Of a stretch of 50,745 nucleotides of DNA, positions 1-9,303 are shown piece by piece. Below the pieces are notes generated by a model that did not search any database, was not told the origin of the DNA, and saw only the letters and a list, made by a program, of their open reading frames with translations. A program made the translations under genes and the position numbers. The number at the start of each line of letters is the position of its first letter. The stretch's first letter is position 1. The stretch comes from an uncultured Clostridia bacterium (GTDB taxonomy: Bacteria > Bacillota > Clostridia > Christensenellales > Borkfalkiaceae). Location: assembly GCA_947625595.1 (NCBI GenBank), contig CANQOX010000003.1, positions 1-50,745 of the forward strand, in the 5' to 3' direction.

Positions 1-404
1 ACGAAGTCCGTAGGTTTATGAGATGTTTCGCTTCGCTCTGAATGACGCGTCGAACCCTCGCTGCCCCTTTCAGGGGAGAATTTTGCACTTCTGCCAAAGA
101 TTGATAATCTTTGGCGCAAAATTCTCTTTGCATTTGCCCATGTGTTTCGGGCAAATGCTGACCGAGGGCGGGATGCTACCCGCCCGAGACAGTGGCGAAC
201 GCAGTGAGCCAAAGGGGTTTTTGAAACCCCTCTATCACTCACTTCGTTCGTGACATCTCCCCTATGAGGGGCGACGAGGGAAAAGCGGTGACCCACCCCC
301 CTACCCCCCTCCCATGGAGGGGGTAAGAGCGGGGCGAGCAAAGAAATGTTCGAAACATTTCCACCCACGGCGCGTTGCGGGGTCCCCCGCCTAAGCCACA
401 GGGA

Positions 405-439
405 TCCCAAAAAATATTGCAAAGCAAGATTTTTTGGGA
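405..439. repeat. Inverted repeat, 15-16 bp arms, 3-nt loop
   Basis: Left arm CCCAAAAAATATTGC (406-420) and right arm GCAAGATTTTTTGGG (424-438) pair with one mismatch around the loop AAA; the outer T405/A439 pair extends it. It has the same architecture as the hairpins at 598-636 and 778-814 but a different sequence. Confidence 0.8.
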
Positions 440-514
440 AAAGGAGCGACCTGCGTTCAAAGCAACGGTTTTGCGTTCACGCAAAACCGCGCAAACTGCG
501 CAGTGTCGCGACGC

Positions 515-643
515 GGTACCCAACGGGAACCTTAATGTCTTTTAGGACACGAAAGTGCGTGGGGTGATAGGGTAGTGGAATGCACAACGTTGACCCCTCG
601 AACGATTTGTTTTGCGAAGCAAAAGAAATCGTTCGAAACATTC
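515..643. repeat. Copy 1 of a duplicated ~125-bp hairpin element
   Basis: It starts at GGTACC and runs through a GTGGGGTGATAGGGTAGTGG block into an 18-nt-armed inverted repeat at 598-636 (TCGAACGATTT..., loop GAA, one G-G mismatch). Copy 2 lies exactly 180 bp downstream with point differences. It is non-coding on both strands. Confidence 0.8.
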
Positions 644-694
644 TAAATCCCTTGCCTTAGGCGGAATTCACTTCCGCCGTGGGCGACCCAATTT

Positions 695-822
695 GGTACC
701 CTACGGGAACCTTATTGTCTTTCAAGGTACGAGAGTTCGTGGGGTGATAGGGTAGTGGAATGCACAAAGTGGACCCCTCGAACGATTTGTTTTCGCAGAA
801 AACAAATCGTTCGAAACATTCA
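695..822. repeat. Copy 2 of a duplicated ~125-bp hairpin element
   Basis: The same element as 515-643, 180 bp downstream. It ends in a perfect 17-bp inverted repeat (778-794 and 798-814, loop GCA) with arm TCGAACGATTTGTTTTC. This hairpin sits 5 nt beyond the stop codon of the minus-strand dehydrogenase gene, so it could act as its transcript 3' end, although no T tract follows on that strand. Confidence 0.8.
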
Positions 823-1461
823 CCACACAAATTTCGCCCTTGCGGCTTCGCCGTTGTCGATGAGAATGTCCTGCGCCGTCATCGATTTGTTGACGACGGC
901 CACGAAGTACACCCACTCGGCGATCTCCTCGGGCGAAGCCCACTTTTTGAGCGGGGTCTCGTCCATGATCTGCTCCCAGAGGGACGCGTCCTCCATCACA
1001 TGGGCGTTGAGCTCCGTCGTCACCCCCCCGGGGGAGATGCTGTTGGCCGTGCCTCCCCATTCGGCGGCGCGGAGGGCGACGTTCTTCATATACGCCACAA
1101 CGCCTCCCTTGCTCGCGGCATAGGAAGGGAATTCTGCCCCCGTCCGCGCGCTCGACGAGGCGATGAAGACGATACTCTTCGGCTTATAGATGAGATAATT
1201 TTCGGTCACGCGAATGGTCCCTTCGAGGTTCACTTCGATGTCCCGCCCGCTCTCCTGCACGCCCGCATTGTTGACGAGGACGTCGGGGGCGAAGGCGGGA
1301 AGGGGGCCCTCCGCTATGTCGGCGATGACGTGCGTGTAGTGTTCGTGTTCAAGGGCCGCGGGAAGCACGTCCACGCCCATCACCTCGTGCCCGAGGCTCA
1401 AAAAGCGTTTGGCCGCCGCCAGCCCGATGCCCTTACTTGTTCCCGTGATCAGAATTTTCAT
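820..1461 (-). CDS. SDR-family NAD(P)-dependent oxidoreductase
   Basis: A 213-aa short-chain dehydrogenase/reductase. Seen: the N-terminal Rossmann nucleotide-binding motif TGTSKGIG at residues ~6-13, the structural NNAGV motif, a catalytic-type YAASK (YxxxK) preceded by an SSS stretch supplying the active-site serine, and a downstream SPGGV that fits the usual PG motif. The ORF in the track is extended to 365 aa by a non-protein-like Arg/Ser-rich stretch that lies inside the upstream gene in another frame; the start chosen is the ATG at 1461 beginning MKILITG. It overlaps the 3' end of the upstream transporter gene by 29 nt, suggesting translational coupling and cotranscription from the promoter near 2298-2326. 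The substrate cannot be predicted. The family is secure; a role in queuosine metabolism is only suggested by its position. Confidence 0.85.
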   Translation of the reverse strand: MKILITGTSKGIGLAAAKRFLSLGHEVMGVDVLPAALEHEHYTHVIADIAEGPLPAFAPDVLVNNAGVQESGRDIEVNLEGTIRVTENYLIYKPKSIVFIASSSARTGAEFPSYAASKGGVVAYMKNVALRAAEWGGTANSISPGGVTTELNAHVMEDASLWEQIMDETPLKKWASPEEIAEWVYFVAVVNKSMTAQDILIDNGEAARAKFVW

Positions 1462-2242
1462 GGTTATCCTCCGCAGTATGCTTGTCCTCCGCGGTGAGTT
1501 TGTTCTCCGCGAGCAGTTTGAGATAATCCTTCCCGACGCCCTTCTCCGCCCAGCGCTTGCAGACGCGGTAGCCAATGGGGGAGAAGACCGCCTCGATGAG
1601 GAGCTCTGCGACCATTCCCGTCGCGGCGCAGGTGACGCACTGCAGGAGGGTCCAGCCGAAGAAGAAATGACTGACGATGAGGGCAAAGACGAGATTGTCG
1701 GCAAATTGCCCGATCGCCGTCGAGACGTACGTCCTGCACGCATAGGCGAGGAATCCGTCGGGGTTCTTCTTGAAGATCTTCCCGATGAAGTAGTTCGAGA
1801 AGTTGTTGATGAAGGCCGAGACAATGAAGGCGGCCGCGCTCCCGAGGAGCACATACCACGTCCCGCCGAAGGTGGAGTCGAGGGCCGAATTGACGACCGC
1901 CTCTTCCCCGAAATCATAGAACGCGCCCCATGTCCCCGGGATGAGGGAGGCGAGGTAGAGGAGCAGGCACATCACGAGGTTGAGGAAGGCGGCGAAGACG
2001 GAGAGCGTCGTCGCGGCCTTGGGCCCGAACCGCTTGGTGAGCATGTCCATACATAAAAAAGACACCCACGAGACCGTGATCCCGCAGTCGAGCGCGAGCC
2101 AGCCGACGGGAATGTCGATGCTCTTGTTCGCGAGAAGATTCATTGCGAACACGCTCAAGAGGAAGACGGCGAAGGTGATGGGGGGGACGGAGGAGAGAAG
2201 CAGTTTTGTCTCCTGAAAAAAGTTTTGAATTGTGCGCTTCAT
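1433..2242 (-). CDS. VUT-family queuosine precursor transporter (YhhQ-like)
   Basis: A 269-aa integral membrane protein with about six hydrophobic segments (for example FAVFLLSVFAMNLL near the N terminus and YVLLGSAAAFIVSAF in the middle), the family-typical INNFSNYFIGK region, and Asp/Arg-containing helices characteristic of the VUT/YhhQ (DUF165) family. Known members import preQ0, preQ1 or queuine for tRNA queuosine synthesis. The ATG at 2242 was chosen because AAGGAGG lies just upstream and the upstream extension of the ORF is not protein-like. The SD is part of a preQ1-I riboswitch pseudoknot, which independently supports a queuosine-precursor role. The C-terminal tail (KLTAEDKHTAEDNHEN) is hydrophilic and imperfectly repeated and overlaps the following dehydrogenase gene. 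Confidence is high for family and good for substrate class. Confidence 0.9.
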   Translation of the reverse strand: MKRTIQNFFQETKLLLSSVPPITFAVFLLSVFAMNLLANKSIDIPVGWLALDCGITVSWVSFLCMDMLTKRFGPKAATTLSVFAAFLNLVMCLLLYLASLIPGTWGAFYDFGEEAVVNSALDSTFGGTWYVLLGSAAAFIVSAFINNFSNYFIGKIFKKNPDGFLAYACRTYVSTAIGQFADNLVFALIVSHFFFGWTLLQCVTCAATGMVAELLIEAVFSPIGYRVCKRWAEKGVGKDYLKLLAENKLTAEDKHTAEDNHENSDHGNK

Positions 2243-2249
2243 GGCGAAG

Positions 2250-2288
2250 CCTCCTTGTTTTTTTCGGATGGTTTTGCAAGGAACATCC
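2250..2288 (-). promoter_or_regulatory. preQ1-I riboswitch, translational type
   Basis: On the minus strand the leader reads GGATG (P1), TTCCTTG, a short A-rich loop, CATCC (P1'), a run of seven A, then CAAGGAGG. GGATG pairs with CATCC, and CCTTG in the loop pairs with CAAGG in the tail to form an H-type pseudoknot that buries the Shine-Dalgarno sequence. This is the layout of class I preQ1 aptamers, including the A-rich L3 that lies along P1. It precedes a queuosine-precursor transporter gene, and the predicted transcription start (~2291) falls immediately before the aptamer. Confidence 0.85.
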
Positions 2289-2297
2289 ACTCGTTGC

Positions 2298-2326
2298 ATT
2301 ATACAACCTTTTTTCGGCAAAGTAAA
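2298..2326 (-). promoter_or_regulatory. SigA-type promoter for transporter/SDR operon
   Basis: Minus strand: -35 TTTACT (2321-2326), 17-bp spacer, -10 TATAAT (2298-2303). The predicted start places the riboswitch at the very 5' end of the mRNA. Confidence 0.8.
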
Positions 2327-2392
2327 GCGATTTTCGGCCGAAAACCCAAATGCGCCGCGCCGCCGCTCTCCGCGGCGGCGCGGCGCCCGCAT

Positions 2393-3049
2393 TCAGACCC
2401 GCGTGTCCCGCCGCGCGAGCACTTCGCCCGTCTCGCTGTCGAGGAGGAGGGAGAGCGTCTCGCCGTCCTTGTCGACGATCCCGACGTAGTAATAATTTTT
2501 GTCCCGCCGCAGGAGGCGCACATGGAACTCGCCGAGAAAGACGGTGTCCGTCATGCGGTCGATCCTGTCCTTTTCGGCCGCGATCGCCCTGTCGAGGGCC
2601 TCCGTGCAGGAGAGCGTCTTGTCGTTTTTGACGGAGGTCGCCGTCACTTCGCGCGTTTCCCCGCCCCATACGACGCGCATGGAGACCGTCTCTTCGGGAA
2701 AACTTGTGACGCTCTCCGAGAAGAAGTAATCCCCGAAGGCGTTGCGGAAGGAGGCCTCCCCGCCCTGTTCGCCCGTTTCCGTCACAAAGTAGACCTCATA
2801 GGCGTCGGCCTTCTCGGCGGGGACGAGGGAGATCTCCACGAGGTCGGATCTCGGGCAGGCCACGCCGTCGGCCGCATAGGGGTATTCGCGCGACACGCAG
2901 GAGAGGGTCACGGTGAATTCGTCGGTCTCCGCCCTGAAGATGTCCGAGCGCAGTTCGGAGATGTGCGCGGTGTAGTCATAGGACTTTCCGCAGGCGGAGA
3001 GGGGGAGCAGAAGGAGCAGGAAGAAAATGGGAAGAATATGTCTTTTCAT
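2393..3049 (-). CDS. Putative lipoprotein of unknown function
   Basis: A 218-aa protein beginning with a lipoprotein signal peptide: MKRH, a leucine-rich core and lipobox PLSAC (Cys20), so it should be anchored on the outer face of the membrane. The mature part is predicted as mixed beta/alpha with no motif I recognise; the end (GIVDKDGETLSLLLDSETGEVLARR) resembles the beta-hairpin DxxTGEV pattern of PepSY-like domains, which is only a hint. The start at 3049 is preferred over the upstream in-frame ATG at 3082 because it gives a compact signal peptide; neither start has a clear Shine-Dalgarno sequence. It is transcribed divergently from the next gene and ends 66 nt before the predicted transcription start of the transporter operon, so it is probably monocistronic. 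Confidence 0.7.
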   Translation of the reverse strand: MKRHILPIFFLLLLLPLSACGKSYDYTAHISELRSDIFRAETDEFTVTLSCVSREYPYAADGVACPRSDLVEISLVPAEKADAYEVYFVTETGEQGGEASFRNAFGDYFFSESVTSFPEETVSMRVVWGGETREVTATSVKNDKTLSCTEALDRAIAAEKDRIDRMTDTVFLGEFHVRLLRRDKNYYYVGIVDKDGETLSLLLDSETGEVLARRDTRV

Positions 3050-3102
3050 GCTATATAGGTATGAAAAGTGGAGAAAGTTCATGACTTTTTGCGGGCGAAC
3101 GG

Positions 3103-3131
3103 TTGCAATTTTTCGGCATGTATGATAGAAT
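3103..3131 (+). promoter_or_regulatory. Predicted promoter for 3165-guaB
   Basis: -35 TTGCAA (3103-3108), 17-bp spacer, -10 TAGAAT (3126-3131), ending 33 nt before the start codon of the membrane-anchored protein. Confidence 0.6.
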
Positions 3132-3164
3132 AAAAAAAATTATAAATTCAAATCGGAAAAAGTC

Positions 3165-5223
<2,059 letters not shown>

Positions 5224-5229
5224 ACCTTC

Positions 5230-5254
5230 AAACGCCCGCACGTCACGGGCGTTT
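5230..5254 (+). terminator. guaB-guaA intergenic hairpin
   Basis: AAACGCCCG (5230-5238) pairs perfectly with CGGGCGTTT (5246-5254) around a 7-nt loop. No T tract follows beyond the stem, so it may be an attenuator or an mRNA-processing/stability element rather than a full terminator. Confidence 0.5.
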
Positions 5255-5276
5255 ATGAATTCTCAAAGAGGAAAAT

Positions 5277-6809
5277 ATGCAGCATCAGAGGATCCTTGTG
5301 CTCGACTTCGGCGGGCAATACAACCAACTCATCGCAAGGCGGGTGCGCGATCTCGGCGTCTTTTGCGATCTGAAACCTTTCACCATGACGGCCGAGGAGA
5401 TCGCCGCTTATGCGCCCGTCGGCATCATCTTTACGGGCGGGCCGAATAGTGTCTATGAGCAGGACGCGCCCCGTCCCGATGCGGGCGTCTTCGGCCTCGG
5501 GATCCCCATTCTCGGCATCTGCTACGGCTGTCAGCTCATCGCCGACATGCTCGGCGGGAGCGCCGAGAAGGCGGCGGCGGGCGAATACGGGAAGAAGGAG
5601 CTCGTCCTCCTTTCGGACAGTCCTCTCCTCGAGGGCGTCCCCCAAAGAAGCGTCTGCTGGATGAGCCACACGGACAGCGTCCTTCGCCTGCCCGCGGGCT
5701 TTGTTCCCCTCGCCGCGACGGACGCCTGTCCCGCCGCCGTCTATGGGAACGCGGAGAGAAAGATCTACGGCGTGCAGTTTCACCCCGAGGTCGTCCATTC
5801 CGAATACGGGAATGCCCTTTTGCGCAATTTCCTCTACAACATCTGCGGCGCGAGGGGGGACTGGACCATGCACGGCTTCACAGAGGAGTGCGTCGCCGCG
5901 CTCAAGGAGAAAGTCGGCGGGCGGAAGGTCCTCTGCGCGATGTCGGGCGGGGTCGATTCGGCCGTCGCCGCAACGCTCGTCTACAGGGCGGCGGGGGACC
6001 TCACCTGCGTCTTCGTCGACCACGGCCTGCACAGGGAGGGGGAGCCCGAGGAAGTCATGCGCGTCTTCCGCGACGGGCTGGGCATGAAGCTCATCAGAGT
6101 GGACGCGCGGGAGCGCTTTCTCCGCGCCCTCAAGGGGGTCACCGACCCCGAGAAGAAGCGCAAGATCATCGGCAAACTCTTCATCGAGGTCTTCGAGGAG
6201 GAGGCGAAGAAGGTCGGCGCGGTCGATTTTCTCGTGCAGGGGACCATCTATCCCGACGTCGTCGAGAGCGGCACGGGTAAGGGCGCGGTCATCAAATCCC
6301 ACCACAATGTCGGCGGGCTTCCCGACGCCGTCGATTTCAAGGAGATCGTCGAGCCTCTGCGGGAGCTCTTCAAGGACGAGGTGCGGAGGGTCGGGACGGA
6401 GCTCGGCCTTCCCGATGAGATCGTCTGGCGGCAACCCTGCCCGGGGCCCGCGCTCGCCATCCGCATCATGGGCGAAGTGACAGAGGAGGGGCTGAAGACT
6501 GTCCGCGCCGCCGACGCGATCTTCCGCGAGGAGATCGTGAAAGCGGGACTGGAGAGGGAGATCTGGCAGTACTTTGCCGTCCTCACCGACAGCAGGACGG
6601 TGGGCGTGCAGGGGGATTTCAGGACGTATGAGAACGTCATCGCCCTCCGCGCGATCACGAGCGTGGACGCCATGACGGCGGACTGGGCGAAAATTCCCTT
6701 CGCCGTCCTCGAGAGGATCTCCGCACGCATCACGGGCGAAGTCCCGCACGCCAACCGCGTCGTCTATGACATCACCTCCAAACCGCCCGCAACCATCGAA
6801 TGGGAGTGA
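5277..6809 (+). CDS. guaA: GMP synthase (glutamine-hydrolysing)
   Basis: A 510-aa two-domain amidotransferase that converts XMP to GMP using ATP and glutamine. The N-terminal class I glutaminase domain (residues ~1-190) has the nucleophile motif GICYGCQ with Cys82 and the His-Glu pair in [12 protein letters not shown]. The ATP-pyrophosphatase domain follows, with the PP-loop SGGVDSAV (residues 223-230). The C-terminal dimerisation domain ends in the typical [12 protein letters not shown], where the XMP-binding residues lie. Length matches the family. The start at 5277 has an AGAGG sequence 5-9 nt upstream. It lies downstream of guaB and 4 nt before the phosphatase gene. GuaA often has Met where this protein has Cys85 in the GICYGxQ loop; I do not expect that to matter. 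Confidence 0.97.
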   Translation: MQHQRILVLDFGGQYNQLIARRVRDLGVFCDLKPFTMTAEEIAAYAPVGIIFTGGPNSVYEQDAPRPDAGVFGLGIPILGICYGCQLIADMLGGSAEKAAAGEYGKKELVLLSDSPLLEGVPQRSVCWMSHTDSVLRLPAGFVPLAATDACPAAVYGNAERKIYGVQFHPEVVHSEYGNALLRNFLYNICGARGDWTMHGFTEECVAALKEKVGGRKVLCAMSGGVDSAVAATLVYRAAGDLTCVFVDHGLHREGEPEEVMRVFRDGLGMKLIRVDARERFLRALKGVTDPEKKRKIIGKLFIEVFEEEAKKVGAVDFLVQGTIYPDVVESGTGKGAVIKSHHNVGGLPDAVDFKEIVEPLRELFKDEVRRVGTELGLPDEIVWRQPCPGPALAIRIMGEVTEEGLKTVRAADAIFREEIVKAGLEREIWQYFAVLTDSRTVGVQGDFRTYENVIALRAITSVDAMTADWAKIPFAVLERISARITGEVPHANRVVYDITSKPPATIEWE

Positions 6810-6813
6810 GACC

Positions 6814-7500
6814 ATGACCTACATTCTCTCCGACGTCCACGGCGAATATGAACTGCTCCTGCGCCTCTTGGAGAAGATCGGATTTTCAGACGGCGACACG
6901 CTCATCTCCTGCGGGGACATGATCGAGAAGGGGAAAGACTCCGTCCGCACGGCGCGTCTGTTCTTTTCCCTGAAACATTCCGTCCTCCTCGCGGGGAACC
7001 ACGAGTACGCCTTTCTCAAATACTATTGGGCCCTCATGCGGCAGACCGACGACTACGACGGCGTCCTGCGGCAGTTGCAGGCCTACTTTCCCCATGACGG
7101 GGACCTCCTCGACTGGGACACGGTGGACAGCTTCGAGGCCCTTCCTTACTTCTATGAGACGGAGACATACATCTGCGTCCATGCGGGCGTGCCGCTCGAC
7201 GGGGCGGGGCGCATTCTGCCCCTTGACAAGGCCTCCCCCGAACAGCTCGTCTATGACCGCGTCTTCAAGGACCCGAATGTGCTCCCCGTCGGGGGCAAAT
7301 GCGTCTTCTTCGGGCACACGCCCACCGAAAATCTCGGTCTCCCGCCCCGCATCACGCCCTATCTCCGCGCGGGGGCGAGAGGGGAGAGGGTGAGCGAATA
7401 CATCAAGGTCCACCTCGACACGGGGACCTATTTCAGCGGCGTCCTCGGCTGTTTCCGCACGGACGACTGCCGTATTTTTCACGTTTCAGACAGAGCATGA
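6814..7500 (+). CDS. PPP-like serine/threonine phosphatase (metallophosphoesterase)
   Basis: A 228-aa cytosolic calcineurin-like phosphoesterase. Seen: the metal-binding motifs in order SDVHGEYE (residues ~6-13), GDMIEKG, GNHEY, VHAGVPLD and FGHTP, i.e. the complete D-H, D, N-H, H, H set of the PPP/ApaH superfamily. GDMIEKG replaces the commoner GDxVDRG, which is seen in Firmicute relatives. The start is the ATG at 6814, 4 nt after the guaA stop; the longer ORF in the track begins inside guaA. It is probably cotranscribed with guaA. The substrate could be phosphoprotein or dinucleoside polyphosphate; sequence alone does not separate these. Confidence 0.88.
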   Translation: MTYILSDVHGEYELLLRLLEKIGFSDGDTLISCGDMIEKGKDSVRTARLFFSLKHSVLLAGNHEYAFLKYYWALMRQTDDYDGVLRQLQAYFPHDGDLLDWDTVDSFEALPYFYETETYICVHAGVPLDGAGRILPLDKASPEQLVYDRVFKDPNVLPVGGKCVFFGHTPTENLGLPPRITPYLRAGARGERVSEYIKVHLDTGTYFSGVLGCFRTDDCRIFHVSDRA

Positions 7501-7521
7501 CGGGGTTTTCCCGTCTTTTTT
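7499..7521 (+). terminator. Rho-independent terminator after the gua unit
   Basis: GACGGG (7499-7504), a 5-nt loop and CCCGTC (7510-7515) are followed by TTTTTT (7516-7521). The T tract overlaps the stop codon of the convergent glycosyltransferase gene. Confidence 0.85.
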
Positions 7522-8548
7522 ATTCCCCGAAAAACCGACGGTTGAAGGCGACGGAGGGGTGATCGGGGGCGAGCTCCTCCGCCCGTTTGTGACAGAAAAG
7601 CGCCCTCTCCCTCTCCCCGAGCCGCCAATAGCAGACGACGAGTTGCAGGAGGGGGGTCAAAGTCCTGCACTGCGGCTCTTCGAAGTCCCCCTCGGCCGTG
7701 TGGTCGCGGCAGGTGCGGGCGGCCTCATACCAGAAGGCGGCCTCCCTGTATCGCTTTTGCGAGAGGAAGAGCCTCCCGATCGCGCACAGCACGAAGGCGC
7801 GCGGTTCGCCGAAGAGGAAACTTGCAAAGAGCGCCTGCATCGCCTTCTCTCCCTCTCCCATTTCCTCATAACAGCGGGAGAGGACTTCGCAGGCGGCGAT
7901 CTTGTTGACATACCACCCGTCTCCGCGGAGCATTTTTTCGAGGACGGCGGCGGCCTCGGTGTACAGCCCGTGATAGGAAAGCTCCCTGCCGTAGTAGAAG
8001 AGATCGCGCGGGGAGAGGGGCTCTTCTCCCGCCCATTTCAGGTAGATGTCGAGGTTGCGCCTGCCCCGCGGCTTTCCGCTCGGGAGGTGCCTGACCTCCA
8101 AGGGGAAGCGGAGAACTTTGCCGCGCGGCGCGATCGCCTCATGCACGCGGCCCGCGAAGCGAAAATTTGCCTCCCGCCGCACAAATCTCTCCCGCTCATA
8201 GCGAAGGTTCCCCGACAGATAGGGGCAGAACACCATGTCGGGCTTTTCCTCCCCGAGAAAGTCGCGCAGGGGAGCGAACTTTGCCCCCTCGACGACGTCG
8301 TCGGCGTCTAACCAGAGGAGGTAGTCCCCCGCGCCGTGCGAAAACGCTTCATTCCGCGCCCGCGAAAAGTCATCCGTCCACGGGAGGGAGAAGACCTTGT
8401 CCGTGTACTTTCCCGCGATCTCCTTCGTCCCGTCCCTCGAGCCTGTGTCGACGATGACGAGCTCGTCATACAGGCCCTTCGCGCTGTCGAGACAGCGGGA
8501 GAGGACCTCCTCCTCGTCCCGCACGATCATGCAAAGAGAGATGAGCAT
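7520..8548 (-). CDS. Family 2 glycosyltransferase with C-terminal TPR-like repeats
   Basis: A 342-aa protein. The N-terminal GT-A domain begins LISLCMIVRDEE, contains VDTGSRDGT and the metal/nucleotide-binding LLWLDADD motif, all typical of the SunS-like GT2 group that transfers a sugar from a nucleotide donor. From about residue 190 the protein becomes helical with tandem TPR-like pairs (ALFASFLFGEPRAFVLCAIG and following), matching the known TPR-glycosyltransferase architecture. The ATG at 8548 was chosen because GGGAGG lies 10-15 nt upstream on the minus strand and the extension to 8845 is not protein-like. It has no signal peptide or transmembrane segment, so it acts in the cytoplasm. The acceptor is unknown. 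It converges on the phosphatase gene and diverges from the ESCRT-like operon. Confidence 0.85.
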   Translation of the reverse strand: MLISLCMIVRDEEEVLSRCLDSAKGLYDELVIVDTGSRDGTKEIAGKYTDKVFSLPWTDDFSRARNEAFSHGAGDYLLWLDADDVVEGAKFAPLRDFLGEEKPDMVFCPYLSGNLRYERERFVRREANFRFAGRVHEAIAPRGKVLRFPLEVRHLPSGKPRGRRNLDIYLKWAGEEPLSPRDLFYYGRELSYHGLYTEAAAVLEKMLRGDGWYVNKIAACEVLSRCYEEMGEGEKAMQALFASFLFGEPRAFVLCAIGRLFLSQKRYREAAFWYEAARTCRDHTAEGDFEEPQCRTLTPLLQLVVCYWRLGERERALFCHKRAEELAPDHPSVAFNRRFFGE

Positions 8549-8651
8549 GTGCCGATTTTCCTCCCGAAATGAGGGTTTTGCCCCCCTACAGCGTATGAAG
8601 TCGGACCCCCGCCCCGCCACAGTCGTCCCTTTGTTCGCTTTCTCTCGAGAA

Positions 8652-8670
8652 TTACAAAAAAATTTTGTAA
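8652..8670. promoter_or_regulatory. AT-rich dyad upstream of ESCRT-like operon promoter
   Basis: TTACAAAA (8652-8659) and TTTTGTAA (8663-8670) form a perfect 8-bp inverted repeat with a 3-nt spacer, 18 bp upstream of the -35 box. It could be an operator or simply an AT-rich UP element; the linked XRE regulator is a candidate ligand. Confidence 0.45.
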
Positions 8671-8687
8671 GAATTAGTAAAATACTA

Positions 8688-8716
8688 TTGACAGGGGTAA
8701 GCCGAAGGGGTATAAT
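8688..8716 (+). promoter_or_regulatory. Consensus SigA promoter of ESCRT-like operon
   Basis: -35 TTGACA (8688-8693), 17-bp spacer, -10 TATAAT (8711-8716): a perfect match at optimal spacing, 28 nt upstream of the first start codon. Such strength suggests either high expression or control by a repressor. Confidence 0.9.
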
Positions 8717-8744
8717 AGAGATACAGACACGATAGGAGAAAACT

Positions 8745-9290
8745 ATGTTTGGAAAGAAAAAGAAGAAGGAAACAGAGGAGGAGCGCAGCCAGCGCATCGC
8801 GCTGACGGCGGAGAAGCTCCGCTCGCAGATCGCCGCGATCGGCAATCAGAAGAATGTTCTTCTCTCCAAGGTCATGGAGGCGAGGCAGAAGGGGCTCCCC
8901 GCGCAGGAGGAGCAGGCGCGCACGCTCCTGAAGCGGTCGATGGCCGCGGAGAAGCGGGCCAATGCCATGCTCATGACCCTCGAACTTGCCGTCCAGTCAC
9001 GCGACCTCGCCGAACTCAACAAGCAGTTCCTCGAGGCCATCGGCTCCCTGTCCACGGACATCACGGCCGCCGCGTCGAAGACGGACACCAAGCGGGCGGA
9101 GAAGGAGTACATGAAGGCGATGTACGCCTCTTCCAAACAGACGGCCGCCCTCGATGAGATGCTCGCCGTGGGGGACTACGGCGCCGTCCTTGCGGAGGGG
9201 GCGGACAGTTACTCCGAATTTGACGACGAGATCGACGCCATGTTAAGAAGCGCCGAGGCCTCGCCGACCTACCGCAAGACAACCATTTAA
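8745..9290 (+). CDS. ESCRT-III/Snf7-like helical protein
   Basis: A 181-aa protein predicted almost wholly alpha-helical. It begins MFGKKKKKETEEE, a short basic membrane-contact-like N terminus, followed by two long amphipathic helices forming a hairpin (residues ~16-85), shorter helices (~86-150) and a strongly acidic C-terminal stretch ending SEFDDEIDAMLRSAEA. This order (basic head, long helical hairpin, short helices, acidic tail with a short amphipathic helix) is that of the ESCRT-III/Snf7 fold, and the acidic tail is where MIT-binding motifs lie in known members. It aligns by eye with the N-terminal domain of the next gene (shared RDLxEM/L...K.F..AI pattern). Start supported by AGGAG. 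It is first in the operon, 13 nt before the next gene. Alternatives are a PspA-like or unrelated coiled-coil protein; the ESCRT-III assignment is inference. Confidence 0.6.
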   Translation: MFGKKKKKETEEERSQRIALTAEKLRSQIAAIGNQKNVLLSKVMEARQKGLPAQEEQARTLLKRSMAAEKRANAMLMTLELAVQSRDLAELNKQFLEAIGSLSTDITAAASKTDTKRAEKEYMKAMYASSKQTAALDEMLAVGDYGAVLAEGADSYSEFDDEIDAMLRSAEASPTYRKTTI

Positions 9291-9303
9291 CGGAGGATAG
9301 ATC

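Larger units (their letters stand above)
1..819. other. Non-coding repeat-rich region
   Basis: No credible gene lies here; the ORFs in the track are short, overlap each other and read through repeats. The first ~49 bases resemble the MITE-like element seen at 39415-39879 (reverse complement of its centre followed by its end). A C-rich tract at about 287-327 is the reverse complement of G-rich tracts near 39536 and 39871. Three long inverted repeats with 3-nt loops and a 180-bp-spaced duplication fill the right half; they are listed separately. It is probably an intergenic accumulation of interspersed repeats. Confidence 0.75.

Noticed and set aside
760-1497. Plus-strand ORF of 245 aa at the window start
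   Set aside because: Antisense to the SDR gene, which has intact TGxxxGIG and YxxxK motifs; its beginning lies in a repeat hairpin.
3050-3125. Promoter for the minus-strand lipoprotein gene
   Set aside because: TATATA lies too close to the start codon and no -35 box at suitable spacing was found, so no promoter was called.
3050-3164. Guanine/purine riboswitch upstream of the guaB unit
   Set aside because: The leader is under 40 nt after the predicted start site and shows no purine-aptamer stem-loops.
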